DNA of 64,000 bases from an uncultured Bacteroides sp. (GCF_900547205.1 NZ_URFY01000009.1:70907-134906); one strand, 5' to 3'; numbered from the stretch's first letter, positions 46,143 to 55,496 are shown. A program made the numbers and translations. Notes: generated from the sequence alone by a model not told the origin.

Positions 46143-47045
46143 ATGAAAAAACCGATTATGCGCTCATTCATCGTTTTTCTTTGCCTACTGCCCACTCTCC
46201 TGTTTGCCCAACCCGGCCGACTCTACACACAGTTGAAAAAGGCAACCGAAGGAAAGAAAGCCAAAATAGGAATTGCCGTAATCATTGATGGAAAAGATAC
46301 GGTGACTGTCAACAATGACATTCACTACCCCTTGATGAGCGTTTTCAAATTCCATCAAGCACTGGCTTTGGCCGATTATTTGGGAAAACGTGACCTGTCA
46401 CTGGAAACCCGGCTACCCATCAGAAAGTCGGATTTAAAACCAAACACGTATAGTCCACTACGCGATAAATATCCACAAGGAGGTATCGAAATGAGTATCG
46501 CCCATCTGCTGGAATATACACTTCAACTGAGTGATAATAATGCCTGCGACATTCTCTTCGATTATCAGGGCGGCACGGAAGCTGTCAACAAATACATCCA
46601 TTCTTTGGGAGTTCTCGATTGTGCCATTACTTCGACCGAAGATGAAATGCATCAAGACCTAGACAGATGTTACCAGAATTGGAGCACTCCGCTAGCTGCT
46701 ACACAATTGCTTGAACTGTTCAGGAAGCAACCACTGTTTGCCAACGAATATAAAGAATTTATTTATCGCACGATGGTGGAATGTGAAACAGGAAAAGACC
46801 GTCTGGTTGCCCCCTTGTCCGGCAAGGATGTCACGATAGGCCACAAAACGGGAACCGGTGACCGCAATGCAAAAGACCAGCAGATAGGTTGCAACGATAT
46901 CGGCTTTGTTCTTTTACCCAACGGACACGCTTATAGCATAGCCGTCTTCGTGAAAGATTCCGAAGAAAGCTCGCAGACGAACAGTGCTATCATTGCCGAA
47001 GTTTCGCGTATCGTTTACAAATACGTGATGCAATCAGTAGAATAA
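46143..47045 (+). CDS. class A beta-lactamase (CfxA/CepA/CblA-type)
   Basis: This 300-residue enzyme has a signal peptide (about residues 1-22, ending 'LLPTLLFAQ'), so it is exported. Catalytic motifs are S-x-x-K at 66-69 ('SVFK'), SDN at 130-132, the omega-loop glutamate in 'TEDEMHQDLD' near 168, and KTG in 'GHKTGTGDRN' near 237. This is the subclass A2 pattern of chromosomal Bacteroides cephalosporinases. It opens acylated beta-lactam rings and would give resistance mainly to cephalosporins and penicillins. The window shows no mobile element directly beside it, so it is probably an intrinsic chromosomal gene. Confidence 0.93.
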   Translation: MKKPIMRSFIVFLCLLPTLLFAQPGRLYTQLKKATEGKKAKIGIAVIIDGKDTVTVNNDIHYPLMSVFKFHQALALADYLGKRDLSLETRLPIRKSDLKPNTYSPLRDKYPQGGIEMSIAHLLEYTLQLSDNNACDILFDYQGGTEAVNKYIHSLGVLDCAITSTEDEMHQDLDRCYQNWSTPLAATQLLELFRKQPLFANEYKEFIYRTMVECETGKDRLVAPLSGKDVTIGHKTGTGDRNAKDQQIGCNDIGFVLLPNGHAYSIAVFVKDSEESSQTNSAIIAEVSRIVYKYVMQSVE

Positions 47046-47081
47046 AGAATAATAACTATAAAGGTGGAAACCACAATAAAT

Positions 47082-48515
47082 ATGCAAATACACCATATCG
47101 CCATCTGGACTTTTCGTCTGGAAGAACTGAAAGAGTTCTATGCACGCTTCTTCGGAGGAAAAAGCAACGAGAAATATATCAACCCCCAGAAAGGATTTGA
47201 GTCTTACTTCATCTCTTTCGGAGATGGCCCCTCGCTCGAACTAATGAGCCGGACGGATGTGCAAAACACTCCGATAGAAGAAAACAGGCTTGGCTTGACA
47301 CACCTCGCTTTCACTTTCCCCAGCCGGGAGGAAGTGCTGCGTTTCACCGAAGAAATTCGCAAAGAAGGCTATCCCGTTGTAGGCGAGCCGCGTACCTCAG
47401 GCGATGGTTATTTTGAAAGCGTTATTCTCGACCCCGATGGTAACCGAATAGAATGTGTATACCGGAAAACGACGAATACGGAATCAGAAGCCGAAGAAGT
47501 AACCAAACCGAATGAAGCGGCAGGCAACGAAATGCAGACTCCCAATCTTAAAACGGAACGTCTGGTTCTCCGCCCCTTCTGCGAGGAGGATGCGAAGATG
47601 TTCTTCAATTGCTGCCAGAACCCAAATCTGGGCAATAATGCCGGATGGGCTCCACACAAGACGCTGGAAGAATCGCACGAAATCCTTCAAAACGTTTTCA
47701 TCGGACAAGAGAATATCTGGGCGATAACACTGAAAGAAACACAACAGTTGATAGGTTCTATCGGCATCATCCCCGACCCGACACGGGAAAATCAGCAAGT
47801 ACGTATGCTAGGCTACTGGCTCGACGAAGCGTATTGGGGGAAAGGATTAATGACGGAATCTGTTCAGGCCGTACTGAATTACGGTTTCAACAATCTGCAA
47901 CTCAACCTTATCAGCGCCAACTGCTACCCGCACAACAAGCGCTCGCAACAAGTGCTTGAACGAAACGGATTCGTCTACGAAGGCATACTCCATCAGGCAG
48001 AACTGACTTACAACGGAAATATATACGACCACCTCTGCTACTATCTTCCCAACATCAGCCAGCCTACGCCGCAAGATTACGACGAGATTCTGCAAGTGTG
48101 GGAAGCATCCGTTCGGCACACACATCATTTCCTCACCGAAGAGCATATCCAATTCTACAAACCATTGATACGCAAGCATTACTTGCCGACAGTAGAATTG
48201 TACATCATCCGCAATGCCGACGGGAAGATTGCCGCCTTTATAGGATTGAGCGACGAACAGATTGAAATGCTGTTTGTAACCCCCTCCGAACAAGGAAAAG
48301 GATATGGCAAACGGCTGTTGGAACACGCCATTCAGAAGAAACAGATGGATAAAGTAGACGTCAACGAGCAGAACGAGAAGGCACTCGGCTTCTATCTGCG
48401 CATGGGATTTGAAATCATCGGAAAGGACGAAACGGATAGTATAGGGAAGCCGTACCCGATTCTTCACCTACAACTGACGAAAGTGGGCAACAATAAAAAG
48501 ACGAAAGCAAAATGA
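47082..48515 (+). CDS. VOC-GNAT-GNAT three-domain fusion protein
   Basis: This 477-residue fusion has a glyoxalase/VOC domain first (about 1-125; 'MQIHHIAIWTFRLEELKEFY', 'LTHLAFTF', 'YFESVILDPDGNRIECVY'). A RimJ/RimL-type GNAT acetyltransferase follows (about 150-315; 'LKTERLVLRPFCEEDA', 'GYWLDEAYWGKGLMTE'), then a second GNAT (about 325-465; 'MLFVTPSEQGKGYGKRLLEHA'). Each domain normally occurs as a separate protein. The ATG at 47,082 is preferred because it begins exactly at the VOC domain. The first VOC metal ligand is in 'QIHHIAIW'. Substrates are unknown. It may have a detoxification or antibiotic-modifying role, which is inference. It overlaps the next gene by 4 bp. Confidence 0.9.
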   Translation: MQIHHIAIWTFRLEELKEFYARFFGGKSNEKYINPQKGFESYFISFGDGPSLELMSRTDVQNTPIEENRLGLTHLAFTFPSREEVLRFTEEIRKEGYPVVGEPRTSGDGYFESVILDPDGNRIECVYRKTTNTESEAEEVTKPNEAAGNEMQTPNLKTERLVLRPFCEEDAKMFFNCCQNPNLGNNAGWAPHKTLEESHEILQNVFIGQENIWAITLKETQQLIGSIGIIPDPTRENQQVRMLGYWLDEAYWGKGLMTESVQAVLNYGFNNLQLNLISANCYPHNKRSQQVLERNGFVYEGILHQAELTYNGNIYDHLCYYLPNISQPTPQDYDEILQVWEASVRHTHHFLTEEHIQFYKPLIRKHYLPTVELYIIRNADGKIAAFIGLSDEQIEMLFVTPSEQGKGYGKRLLEHAIQKKQMDKVDVNEQNEKALGFYLRMGFEIIGKDETDSIGKPYPILHLQLTKVGNNKKTKAK

Positions 48516-49042
48516 ACCTGCGTGCCAAACTATCCGAACGTCTCCACATCGAAGACATCAGGGAAATACTTCACTTCATCCAAGATGACGAACGCCTCCG
48601 CGAAGAAATCTACCAACTGATTTTTGACGAGGATACCATTGTTTCTTATCAGGCTTTGTGGGTGTGCACGCACTTCTCCAAACCGGAAGTGGAATGGCTC
48701 ACCAAGAAACAAAATGAACTGATTGACGCCGCACTTATCTGCCCGCATTCGGGAAAACGGAGAATGATGTTGAACCTGCTTTGCCAGCAACCGACAGCAG
48801 ACCCGCCACGAGTGGATTTGCTGGATTTCTGCATCGAACGGATGACATCGCGACAAGAACCGCCCGGCGTTCAATCTCTTTGCATCAAACTCGCTTATCA
48901 ACTGACCCGCTCCATCCCCGAACTGCAACAGGAATTGCGGACAATGCTGGAAATCATGGAACCGGAGTTACTGGTTCCCGCCATCCGCTCTGTACGCCGA
49001 AATACGCTAAAGGCTATTAAAAACGAAGGTAAAAAGCGGTAG
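48512..49042 (+). CDS. HEAT-like helical protein, unknown function
   Basis: This 176-residue, largely helical protein has repeat-like units such as 'SYQALWVCTHFSKPEVEWL' and 'KRRMMLNLLCQQPTADPPRVD', which resemble HEAT/ARM repeats. Its start overlaps the VOC-GNAT-GNAT stop (ATGA), showing coupled translation. No catalytic motif is seen. It probably acts as a binding partner. Confidence 0.65.
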   Translation: MNLRAKLSERLHIEDIREILHFIQDDERLREEIYQLIFDEDTIVSYQALWVCTHFSKPEVEWLTKKQNELIDAALICPHSGKRRMMLNLLCQQPTADPPRVDLLDFCIERMTSRQEPPGVQSLCIKLAYQLTRSIPELQQELRTMLEIMEPELLVPAIRSVRRNTLKAIKNEGKKR

Positions 49043-49106
49043 CCCCTGAAACTTAAACGAAAACTTGTTGTTGTGACTGTATGCTTTAATTTTAAAAACT
49101 AAGATC

Positions 49107-50087
49107 ATGTGTACAAGAGTCGTTTATTCGGGAACTAACGGAATGGTAGCAACCGGCCGGTCGATGGACTGGAAAACAGATATGCATAGTAACATCTGGA
49201 TATTTCCCAGAGGTATGGAAAGAAACGGAGAGACAGGAAGCAACTCGTTGGAGTGGACTTCAAAGTATGGAAGTGTGGTGACTTCCGCCTTCGAAATAGC
49301 CAGTACGGACGGAATGAATGAAAAGGGATTGGTAGCCAACCTGCTATGGTTGCCCGAAACGGAATATCCGGTGCGGGACAAGAACAAACCGGGACTTACC
49401 ATCACCGCATGGGTGCAATATATGCTGGATAACTTCGCCACCGTAGAGGAAGCTGTCAATTTCATCGATGAAGATACATTTCAGGTGGTATCGGATATGA
49501 TGCCCGACGGTTCACGTCTGGCAACATTGCACTTATCCGTTTCTGACGCAACGGGTGACTGTGCGATATTCGAGTATATCGGCAAAAAGTTGACTATCTA
49601 TCATAGCAAGGAATATAAGGTACTGACCAACTCTCCCACCTACGATAAGCAACTGGCGCTTAATGAATATTGGAACTCGATAGGCGGACTGACGTTCCTG
49701 CCCGGAACAAACCGGGCGTCGGACCGTTTTGCAAGGGCTAGCTTCTATGTCAACGCCCTGCCCAAGACGGATGATGTAAGAATAGCTGTGGCGAGTGTAT
49801 TCAGCGTTGTTCGTAACACTTCGGTTCCCTACGGAATATCGACTCCCAATGCTCCCGAGATTTCGACCACACAATGGAGGACAGTATCGGACAGCAAGAA
49901 TCTGCTTTATTTCTTCGAGTCGAGTCTGACTCCTAACACCTTCTGGGTGAACCTGCGCGAAGTGGACTTCTCCGAAGGTGCTCCGGTACTCAAATTATCC
50001 ATCGCCAATGAAGAAACCTATCATGGGAATGCAACGAAAGATTTCAAACCGACTCAGGCTTTCAAGTTTCTGGGGGTGAAAGGGTAA
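49107..50087 (+). CDS. linear amide C-N hydrolase (choloylglycine hydrolase family)
   Basis: This 326-residue Ntn-hydrolase has the nucleophile Cys2 directly after the initiator Met ('MCTRVVYSG'), followed by Arg18 and Asp21 in 'GRSMDW'. These are the positions used in bile salt hydrolases and penicillin V acylases. There is no signal peptide, so it is probably cytoplasmic. Bile-salt versus penicillin V or N-acyl-amide substrate cannot be decided from sequence. The gut lifestyle of the genus makes bile-acid amide hydrolysis a reasonable guess. Confidence 0.88.
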   Translation: MCTRVVYSGTNGMVATGRSMDWKTDMHSNIWIFPRGMERNGETGSNSLEWTSKYGSVVTSAFEIASTDGMNEKGLVANLLWLPETEYPVRDKNKPGLTITAWVQYMLDNFATVEEAVNFIDEDTFQVVSDMMPDGSRLATLHLSVSDATGDCAIFEYIGKKLTIYHSKEYKVLTNSPTYDKQLALNEYWNSIGGLTFLPGTNRASDRFARASFYVNALPKTDDVRIAVASVFSVVRNTSVPYGISTPNAPEISTTQWRTVSDSKNLLYFFESSLTPNTFWVNLREVDFSEGAPVLKLSIANEETYHGNATKDFKPTQAFKFLGVKG

Positions 50088-50107
50088 AGGAGAAAGAAAG
50101 ATAATGT

Positions 50108-50226
50108 CTAATAAGTCAGTACTATTCAAATGATAATCAATAAGCTATACGTTCACCTACCACCTCCCCCTACGGGTACTCCTCCTTCCCGAAGGAGGAG
50201 AGTTTTGAATAGTATTGACTTATTAG
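50108..50226. repeat. 119-bp inverted-repeat element with inner hairpin
   Basis: Left arm 50,108-50,131 and right arm 50,203-50,226 match at 22 of 24 positions when inverted (start CTAATAAGTCA, end TGACTTATTAG). Inside lies a second perfect hairpin, CTCCTCC...GGAGGAG, at about 50,180-50,200. It sits between two convergent genes. It is either a bidirectional terminator or a MITE-like dispersed repeat. Confidence 0.8.
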
Positions 50227-50245
50227 TCAGCCCCTCATTTATTAA

Positions 50246-50710
50246 TCAATTGAAATAATAGAGGAATACAGCAATTCCTTCAAGTGCCTTTTTAGGCTGG
50301 TCTTTTATTTCGATAGCAAACTTGATTTCAGCTTTTGCCACACCTCGCAGGTTCGTCAGCGAGTGCAAAGTAGTCACCAACCGGATGCTCTGTCCGGACA
50401 AGACAGCCTGACCGAACTTCATTTTATCCATACCATAGTTAATCATCATTTTCAGATTATTCACCTGGATAATCTGATTCCACATATACGGAAGCATAGA
50501 TAATGTCAGATAGCCGTGAGCAATGGTGCTATGATAAGGACTGTCTATCTTTGCCCGTTCTGCATCCACATGAATCCATTGATGGTCCAATGTTGCATCC
50601 GCAAAAAGGTTAATACGTTCCTGAGAGAGTTCCACATAATCGGAAACACCTATCTGCTTACCTACCAGTTTTTCAAATTCTTCATAAGAATTGATTATTA
50701 CTTTTTCCAT
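50246..50710 (-). CDS. MaoC-like hotdog-fold dehydratase
   Basis: This 154-residue single hotdog domain of the MaoC/NodN class carries the motif 'FADATLDHQWIHVDAERA' and the catalytic Asp/His phrase 'STIAHGYLTLSMLP'. Members hydrate or dehydrate acyl-CoA or acyl-ACP. It stands alone on the minus strand, and its promoter faces that of the RluA gene. The physiological substrate is unknown. Confidence 0.9.
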   Translation of the reverse strand: MEKVIINSYEEFEKLVGKQIGVSDYVELSQERINLFADATLDHQWIHVDAERAKIDSPYHSTIAHGYLTLSMLPYMWNQIIQVNNLKMMINYGMDKMKFGQAVLSGQSIRLVTTLHSLTNLRGVAKAEIKFAIEIKDQPKKALEGIAVFLYYFN

Positions 50711-50752
50711 AGTCTTATCGCTTTATGGGGTTATTATATTATTAATTGGCGA

Positions 50753-50800
50753 CAAAAATAGGAAAAATAAATGGAAGTTTACATATTTGCCTTACTTTTG
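50753..50800. promoter_or_regulatory. divergent promoters of maoC-like and rluA-like genes
   Basis: The minus-strand -7 box is at 50,753-50,760 (TATTTTTG when inverted) and the plus-strand -7 box TACTTTTG is at 50,793-50,800. The plus box overlaps an in-frame ATG region that begins at 50,771, so the rluA-like gene must start later, at 50,819. Confidence 0.55.
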
Positions 50801-50818
50801 CACCAACAATTGACTAGT

Positions 50819-52543
50819 ATGCACGAACCTATGATACATTTTTTCAAGCAGCCTGTTTCTCACCTCGACTTAACGTTACCGGAGAAATTCACTTATCCAT
50901 TCCATTACACGCCTCATCCATTGTGCGTGTTGGCAGCAGAGGAAGTGAAAGGATATATTGCTACACGAGAGGATTGGCAGAAGGAGCTTGCTCTCGGAAA
51001 GATGTTCGGGGTTTTGGTGGTGCAAATGCCGCAAGAAGATGCAAAGATAGGTTTTCTCGCTGCCTTCTCCGGCAATCTGGCTGGGCGGAATCTGCATTCC
51101 TACTTTGTTCCGCCCGTCTACGATTTGTTGCAGCCCGAAGGGTTCTTCAAGATAGAAGAAGAACAGATCTCCGGCATTAACACCCGAATTGATAAGCTTG
51201 AAACAGATGCTCAATATCTCTACTTGAAAGAGAAGTTGAAAGCTGAGACGGAACAAGCCGATGCCGCTTTGCATCAGGCTAAAGCTGAACTCAAAGCAGC
51301 TAAGGAAAGAAGAGAATTCCTACGGAAATCATCTCCTGCACTTACCGGAGAAGAACTGGCAGAACTGATTCGTGAAAGCCAATATCAGAAGGCGGAACTC
51401 AAACGGCAAGAAAGGAAATGGAAAGAACAACTCTCTGAACTTAACAATGAGATTCTTGGCTTTGAAACGGAAATCGAAAGGCTTAAGACAGAACGCAAAG
51501 AGCGTTCGGCAACCTTGCAACGTAAGCTGTTCGAGCAATTCCGGATGCTGAATGCGAGAGGTGAAGTCAAGGATTTATGTACTATTTTCAAGCAAACCGT
51601 TCACAAGATTCCTCCGGCGGGAGCGGGTGAATGTGCGCTGCCCAAGTTGTTGCAATATGCCTATCTTCATCAACTGAAGCCTTTGGCAATGGCAGAATTT
51701 TGGTGGGGAGAGTCGCCTAAAAGTGAAGTACGCTATCATGGATATTATTATCCTTCGTGCAAAGGAAAGTGCGAACCTATCTTGCAGCATATGCTCCAAG
51801 GATTGGAAGTGGACGAGAATCCGTTCTTGGCAGATGTTTATAAAGACACGGAATTGAAAATCGTATTTGAGGACGAATGGTTGTTGGTGGTCAATAAGCC
51901 TGCCGGAATGCTGTCTGTCCCTGGAAAAGCGGAAGAAATGGATTCGGTCTATCATCGCGTGAAGGCTAAGTATCCGGAAGCCTCCGGTCCGATGATTGTA
52001 CATCGGCTGGATATGGCAACTTCGGGATTGCTGCTTGTAGCCAAGACGAAAGAGGTTCATCAGCATTTGCAAGAACAGTTTGAGAAGCGAAGTATCAGGA
52101 AGTGCTATGTGGCTTTGCTGAATGGCATAGTAACACCGAATCCCGTTAAAGAAAGCGTGAAAGAAACAGAAAACGCAGAAAACGGATACACAAAAACAGG
52201 AAACCACGTGACCGGCAGAATAGAACTTCCGCTCTGTCTCAATCCACTAGACCGTCCACGGCAGATAGTCAGTGAAGAATATGGGAAAGAAGCTGTCACG
52301 GAATATAAGGTGCTGAAATATACAAGTGATGGTTATACCCGTATCGCTTTCTACCCGGTCACTGGACGTACGCATCAGTTACGTGTACACGCTGCTCACC
52401 CGAAAGGGCTGGGTTGTCCCATCGTGGGTGATGAACTTTATGGAAAGAAAGCGGACAGGCTTTATCTTCATGCCGAATATTTGGAGTTCCGGCATCCCAT
52501 TTACGGAGATATTATCTGCGTTCAGGAGAATGCCGATTTTTAA
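50819..52543 (+). CDS. RluA-family pseudouridine synthase with long N-terminal extension
   Basis: This 574-residue protein has its C-terminal half (about 340-574) as an RluA/TruC-type pseudouridine synthase, with the active-site phrase 'MIVHRLDMATSGLLLVAKT' containing the catalytic Asp. The N-terminal half adds a domain of unknown role ('YTPHPLCVLAAEEVKGYI') and a charged coiled coil (about 125-235). There is no S4 domain. The large N-terminal extension is seen in Bacteroides/gammaproteobacterial homologues. The RNA target is unknown. The start at 50,819 is supported by the promoter position. Confidence 0.88.
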   Translation: MHEPMIHFFKQPVSHLDLTLPEKFTYPFHYTPHPLCVLAAEEVKGYIATREDWQKELALGKMFGVLVVQMPQEDAKIGFLAAFSGNLAGRNLHSYFVPPVYDLLQPEGFFKIEEEQISGINTRIDKLETDAQYLYLKEKLKAETEQADAALHQAKAELKAAKERREFLRKSSPALTGEELAELIRESQYQKAELKRQERKWKEQLSELNNEILGFETEIERLKTERKERSATLQRKLFEQFRMLNARGEVKDLCTIFKQTVHKIPPAGAGECALPKLLQYAYLHQLKPLAMAEFWWGESPKSEVRYHGYYYPSCKGKCEPILQHMLQGLEVDENPFLADVYKDTELKIVFEDEWLLVVNKPAGMLSVPGKAEEMDSVYHRVKAKYPEASGPMIVHRLDMATSGLLLVAKTKEVHQHLQEQFEKRSIRKCYVALLNGIVTPNPVKESVKETENAENGYTKTGNHVTGRIELPLCLNPLDRPRQIVSEEYGKEAVTEYKVLKYTSDGYTRIAFYPVTGRTHQLRVHAAHPKGLGCPIVGDELYGKKADRLYLHAEYLEFRHPIYGDIICVQENADF

Positions 52544-52567
52544 ACCATCTACTTCGCTCCCACTCTA

Positions 52568-53941
52568 TCATGCCATTGCTTCTGCCATCGCCGTATTCGT
52601 AAATACTTGTCTCTTCAATTTTCGATAAACATAGATAAAAGCAGGAACGAGGAACAAATCGGCAGCAATCCATGCCATCGGGTCACCGTAACATACAGCG
52701 ATAAACCCGAAAGCAGGCACTGCATAAATGCTGACAAGAATACGCGCAATCATCTCCGCCACTCCCGAGAACATGGCAAGGTTGGTATAACCCACCCCCT
52801 GAATAGTATAACGCAGAATGCACAGCAGCCCGAGCGTAGGGAAGAACATACAGGCTACATGGAGGAAGAGTTCGGTTTTATCAAGGATTTCCACTTCCGA
52901 AGGATCTACAAATATCAACGCAAAGTACTTAGCTCCCAACATCAGAACAGCGAAAGTGAATGCTGCATAGATAATCATCATCAACGCGCTAGCCTTAATC
53001 CCTAACCAGACGCGTTCGGGTTTGCCCGCACCGTAATTCTGTCCGCTATACGTAGCCATTGCAATTCCCAGACTTTCGAAGGTACAGATGAAGAACATCT
53101 TGATGCGCATGGCAGAAGTGAATGCCGCCACACTGGCCGTACCCAACGCATTATTCGCGCTTTGAAGCATGATACTGCCAATTGCCGTAATCGAGAACTG
53201 CAATCCCATCGGTACACCGATATATAGCAATGTCTTAGCAAGCTTCGCCTGAAAACGCCGCTCCTTGGGAGAGCTGCGCAATATCTCAAACTTGCGGTAC
53301 ATATAAATATAGCATAGCACTGCCGAAAGTCCTTGCGAGAACACGGTGGCAATGGCAGCTCCCGCCACTCCCCAACCGAGCACTAGTATACAGAATAAAT
53401 CGAGAATAATATTCAGCACGGCAGCAAACAGCAAGAACCAGAAAGGCGTCTTGCTATCTCCCAATGCACGAATGATACTGGAAAGAAGATTATAAAAGAA
53501 AGTGCAAGGAACGCCAATAAAAGTAACGAGCAAATAAGAATAAGCCCCATCGAAAATATTCTCCGGCGTACGCATGATACTTAGAATATCCGCACAAAAG
53601 ATACTGGTAACAAGAGCGATGACCACCGACATCACAGCAGCCAACTTCAAACTGACGGATACATAACTGCGCATCGTACTGTAATCCCGCGCTCCGAACT
53701 TTTGCGCAACAGGAATACCGAAGCCTCCACAACATCCATTACAGAATCCCAGAATAAGAAAGACAACCGACGTGCTGGCTCCAACGGAAGCCAACGCATT
53801 AATTCCCAAAAACTTACCTACAATTGCAGCATCGACAAGCGAATACGTTTGCTGAAGAATATTGCCGAGTAAAAGCGGCATTGTGAATTTTAAAATAAGT
53901 GGTAATGCCGGTCCGGCCGTCATTTCTTTGGAGGTTGCCAT
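52568..53941 (-). CDS. MATE-family efflux transporter
   Basis: This 457-residue integral membrane protein has about 12 hydrophobic segments. It opens with 'GPALPLILKFTMPLLLGNIL', the MATE (NorM/DinF-type) N-terminus, and 'VDAAIVGKFLG' follows. MATE proteins export cationic drugs in exchange for Na+ or H+. It converges with the rluA-like gene, with only 24 bp between stops. A minus-strand TATCTTTG promoter box lies at 53,966-53,973. Substrate unknown. Confidence 0.93.
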   Translation of the reverse strand: MATSKEMTAGPALPLILKFTMPLLLGNILQQTYSLVDAAIVGKFLGINALASVGASTSVVFLILGFCNGCCGGFGIPVAQKFGARDYSTMRSYVSVSLKLAAVMSVVIALVTSIFCADILSIMRTPENIFDGAYSYLLVTFIGVPCTFFYNLLSSIIRALGDSKTPFWFLLFAAVLNIILDLFCILVLGWGVAGAAIATVFSQGLSAVLCYIYMYRKFEILRSSPKERRFQAKLAKTLLYIGVPMGLQFSITAIGSIMLQSANNALGTASVAAFTSAMRIKMFFICTFESLGIAMATYSGQNYGAGKPERVWLGIKASALMMIIYAAFTFAVLMLGAKYFALIFVDPSEVEILDKTELFLHVACMFFPTLGLLCILRYTIQGVGYTNLAMFSGVAEMIARILVSIYAVPAFGFIAVCYGDPMAWIAADLFLVPAFIYVYRKLKRQVFTNTAMAEAMA

Positions 53942-54095
53942 ACGTCTATGTTCTTAAATCGGGTGCAAAGATACGGAAATTCCAATCAATATAATCCGGT
54001 TTACCTTTCCTCTTTCATTGACGTAAATCAAGAAAATCAGGAAACGCCCCCACAAAAGAATCACAATAAGAACTCGAAAGAATCGGTAGAAAATT

Positions 54096-54302
54096 CTATC
54101 GTTTCCCCAATCTTTTGGGAGAACCGTGCCATGAACATCCCAAACAATAAACCTCTGTCAAATCAAAACCTTCCATCGAAGTCTCGGGATATTTAGGAAT
54201 AACTTCTCCATTTTCAAGTACATAGACCAAAAGTCTCTCGCCCTGTTCATTCTTCACATACATCGCAGCAATCTTACACTGCGGACACAATAACTTTTTC
54301 AT
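54096..54302 (-). CDS. small zinc-ribbon protein
   Basis: This 68-residue protein has two CxxC-type knuckles ('LLCPQCKIAAMYV' and 'VYCLGCSWHG') that should bind one zinc. Function unknown. A TATATTTG box on the minus strand (54,307-54,314) lies only 5 bp from the start codon, so the mRNA would have almost no leader or start further down. Confidence 0.65.
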   Translation of the reverse strand: MKKLLCPQCKIAAMYVKNEQGERLLVYVLENGEVIPKYPETSMEGFDLTEVYCLGCSWHGSPKRLGKR

Positions 54303-54378
54303 GTAGCAAATATACAGATAGTTTCTATCTGCAACGCTGTTCTTTCAGAACTTCTTTCGAATTCTAACTTCTGTTTAC

Positions 54379-54386
54379 TATCTTTG
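54379..54386 (+). promoter_or_regulatory. promoter -7 box of the following small gene
   Basis: TATCTTTG lies 7 bp before the ATG at 54,394. The transcript should begin very near the start codon, implying a leaderless or near-leaderless mRNA. Confidence 0.5.
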
Positions 54387-54393
54387 CCGCCAC

Positions 54394-54690
54394 ATGAAGA
54401 GATCGCGTATTAAACAAGAAAAGAAAACAGTAGAGTTGATGATTCGTCTTTACTGCCGAAAGAAAGAGAAGAATGCCGTTCTTTGCTCCGAATGCGAAGA
54501 GCTGCTTCATTATGCTCACGCACGTCTTGACCGCTGCCCTTTCGGCGAACGGAAGAGTTCGTGCAAGAATTGCAAAGTGCACTGCTACAAGCCTGCCTTG
54601 CGTGAAAGGATGCGACAGGTCATGCGATTCTCCGGTCCCCGAATGCTGTTCTATGCACCACTGGCGGCAATTCGTCATTTATTAAGATAA
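54394..54690 (+). CDS. nitrous oxide-stimulated promoter family protein
   Basis: This 98-residue cysteine-rich protein has 'LCSECEELLHYAHARLDRCP' and 'CKNCKVHCYKPALRERMRQV', the conserved layout of the PF11756-type family. Seven Cys residues suggest metal or cluster binding. The family's biochemical role is unknown; the name comes from one early observation. Confidence 0.82.
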   Translation: MKRSRIKQEKKTVELMIRLYCRKKEKNAVLCSECEELLHYAHARLDRCPFGERKSSCKNCKVHCYKPALRERMRQVMRFSGPRMLFYAPLAAIRHLLR

Positions 54691-54764
54691 ATATAGCAAT
54701 CGGAGAACCTTTTCCCTCGAAAAGACTTTATATCAATATATCAATGCATTTTAATCTATCATAT

Positions 54765-55496
54765 ATGAAGCGAGCCATTATCATAGGAGCCACCTCCGGC
54801 ATTGGGCAAGAAGTTGCAAAATGCCTCATACAGGAAGGTTGGCACATCGGAATTGCAGGAAGACGACAGTCCGCCCTCGAAGTTTTTCAACAGACTGCCC
54901 CCGAACAGACTGTCATTCAAGCATTGGACGTTACTCAGGAAGATGCGGGCGAAAAGCTGAATACGCTCATAGACAAACTGGGAGGTATGGATTTATTTCT
55001 ACTTAGTTCCGGCATCGGTTTCCAGAATATGAAGTTGGATATTGAAATAGAACTGAATACAGCACGCACCAATGTCGAAGGTTTCACACGCATGGTGGAT
55101 ACTGCTTTCTCATATTTCAAAGCGAATGGTGGCGGACATCTAGCTGTCATTAGTTCCATTGCCGGAACGAAAGGATTGGGCGTTGCTCCCGCCTACTCTG
55201 CTACCAAACGTTTTCAGAATACCTATATAGATGCTCTCGAACAACTCGGCCATCTCCAAAAGCTGAATATTCATTTCACGGATATTCGCCCGGGATTCGT
55301 TGCAACGGATCTTCTGAATGACGGCAAGCATTATCCTATGTTGATGAAGGTAGATAAAGTAGGCCGACTCATCACCCGGGCATTAAAACGGAAACAACGT
55401 GTTGCGGTTATCGACTGGCGTTACCGTATTCTTGTCTTTTTCTGGAGAATGATTCCCCGCTGGTTATGGAAAAGACTTCCAATAAAAACAAAATGA
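54765..55496 (+). CDS. short-chain dehydrogenase/reductase
   Basis: This 243-residue classical SDR has cofactor motif 'IIGATSGIGQEVA' at the N-terminus, the active-site Ser in 'ISSIAGTKG', the Tyr-x-x-x-Lys motif 'YSATKR' and 'DIRPGFVATDLL'. The start ATG at 54,765 places the glycine motif at the normal distance; the upstream ATG at 54,744 would add seven residues. The substrate is not evident. The C-terminus has a hydrophobic, basic stretch that may associate with the membrane. Confidence 0.92.
   Translation: MKRAIIIGATSGIGQEVAKCLIQEGWHIGIAGRRQSALEVFQQTAPEQTVIQALDVTQEDAGEKLNTLIDKLGGMDLFLLSSGIGFQNMKLDIEIELNTARTNVEGFTRMVDTAFSYFKANGGGHLAVISSIAGTKGLGVAPAYSATKRFQNTYIDALEQLGHLQKLNIHFTDIRPGFVATDLLNDGKHYPMLMKVDKVGRLITRALKRKQRVAVIDWRYRILVFFWRMIPRWLWKRLPIKTK

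Noticed and set aside
46143..47045. Mobile beta-lactamase (cfxA on Tn4555-like element)
   Set aside because: No mobilization genes or inverted ends flank it. The replication/mobilization set at the left of the window is over 37 kb away.
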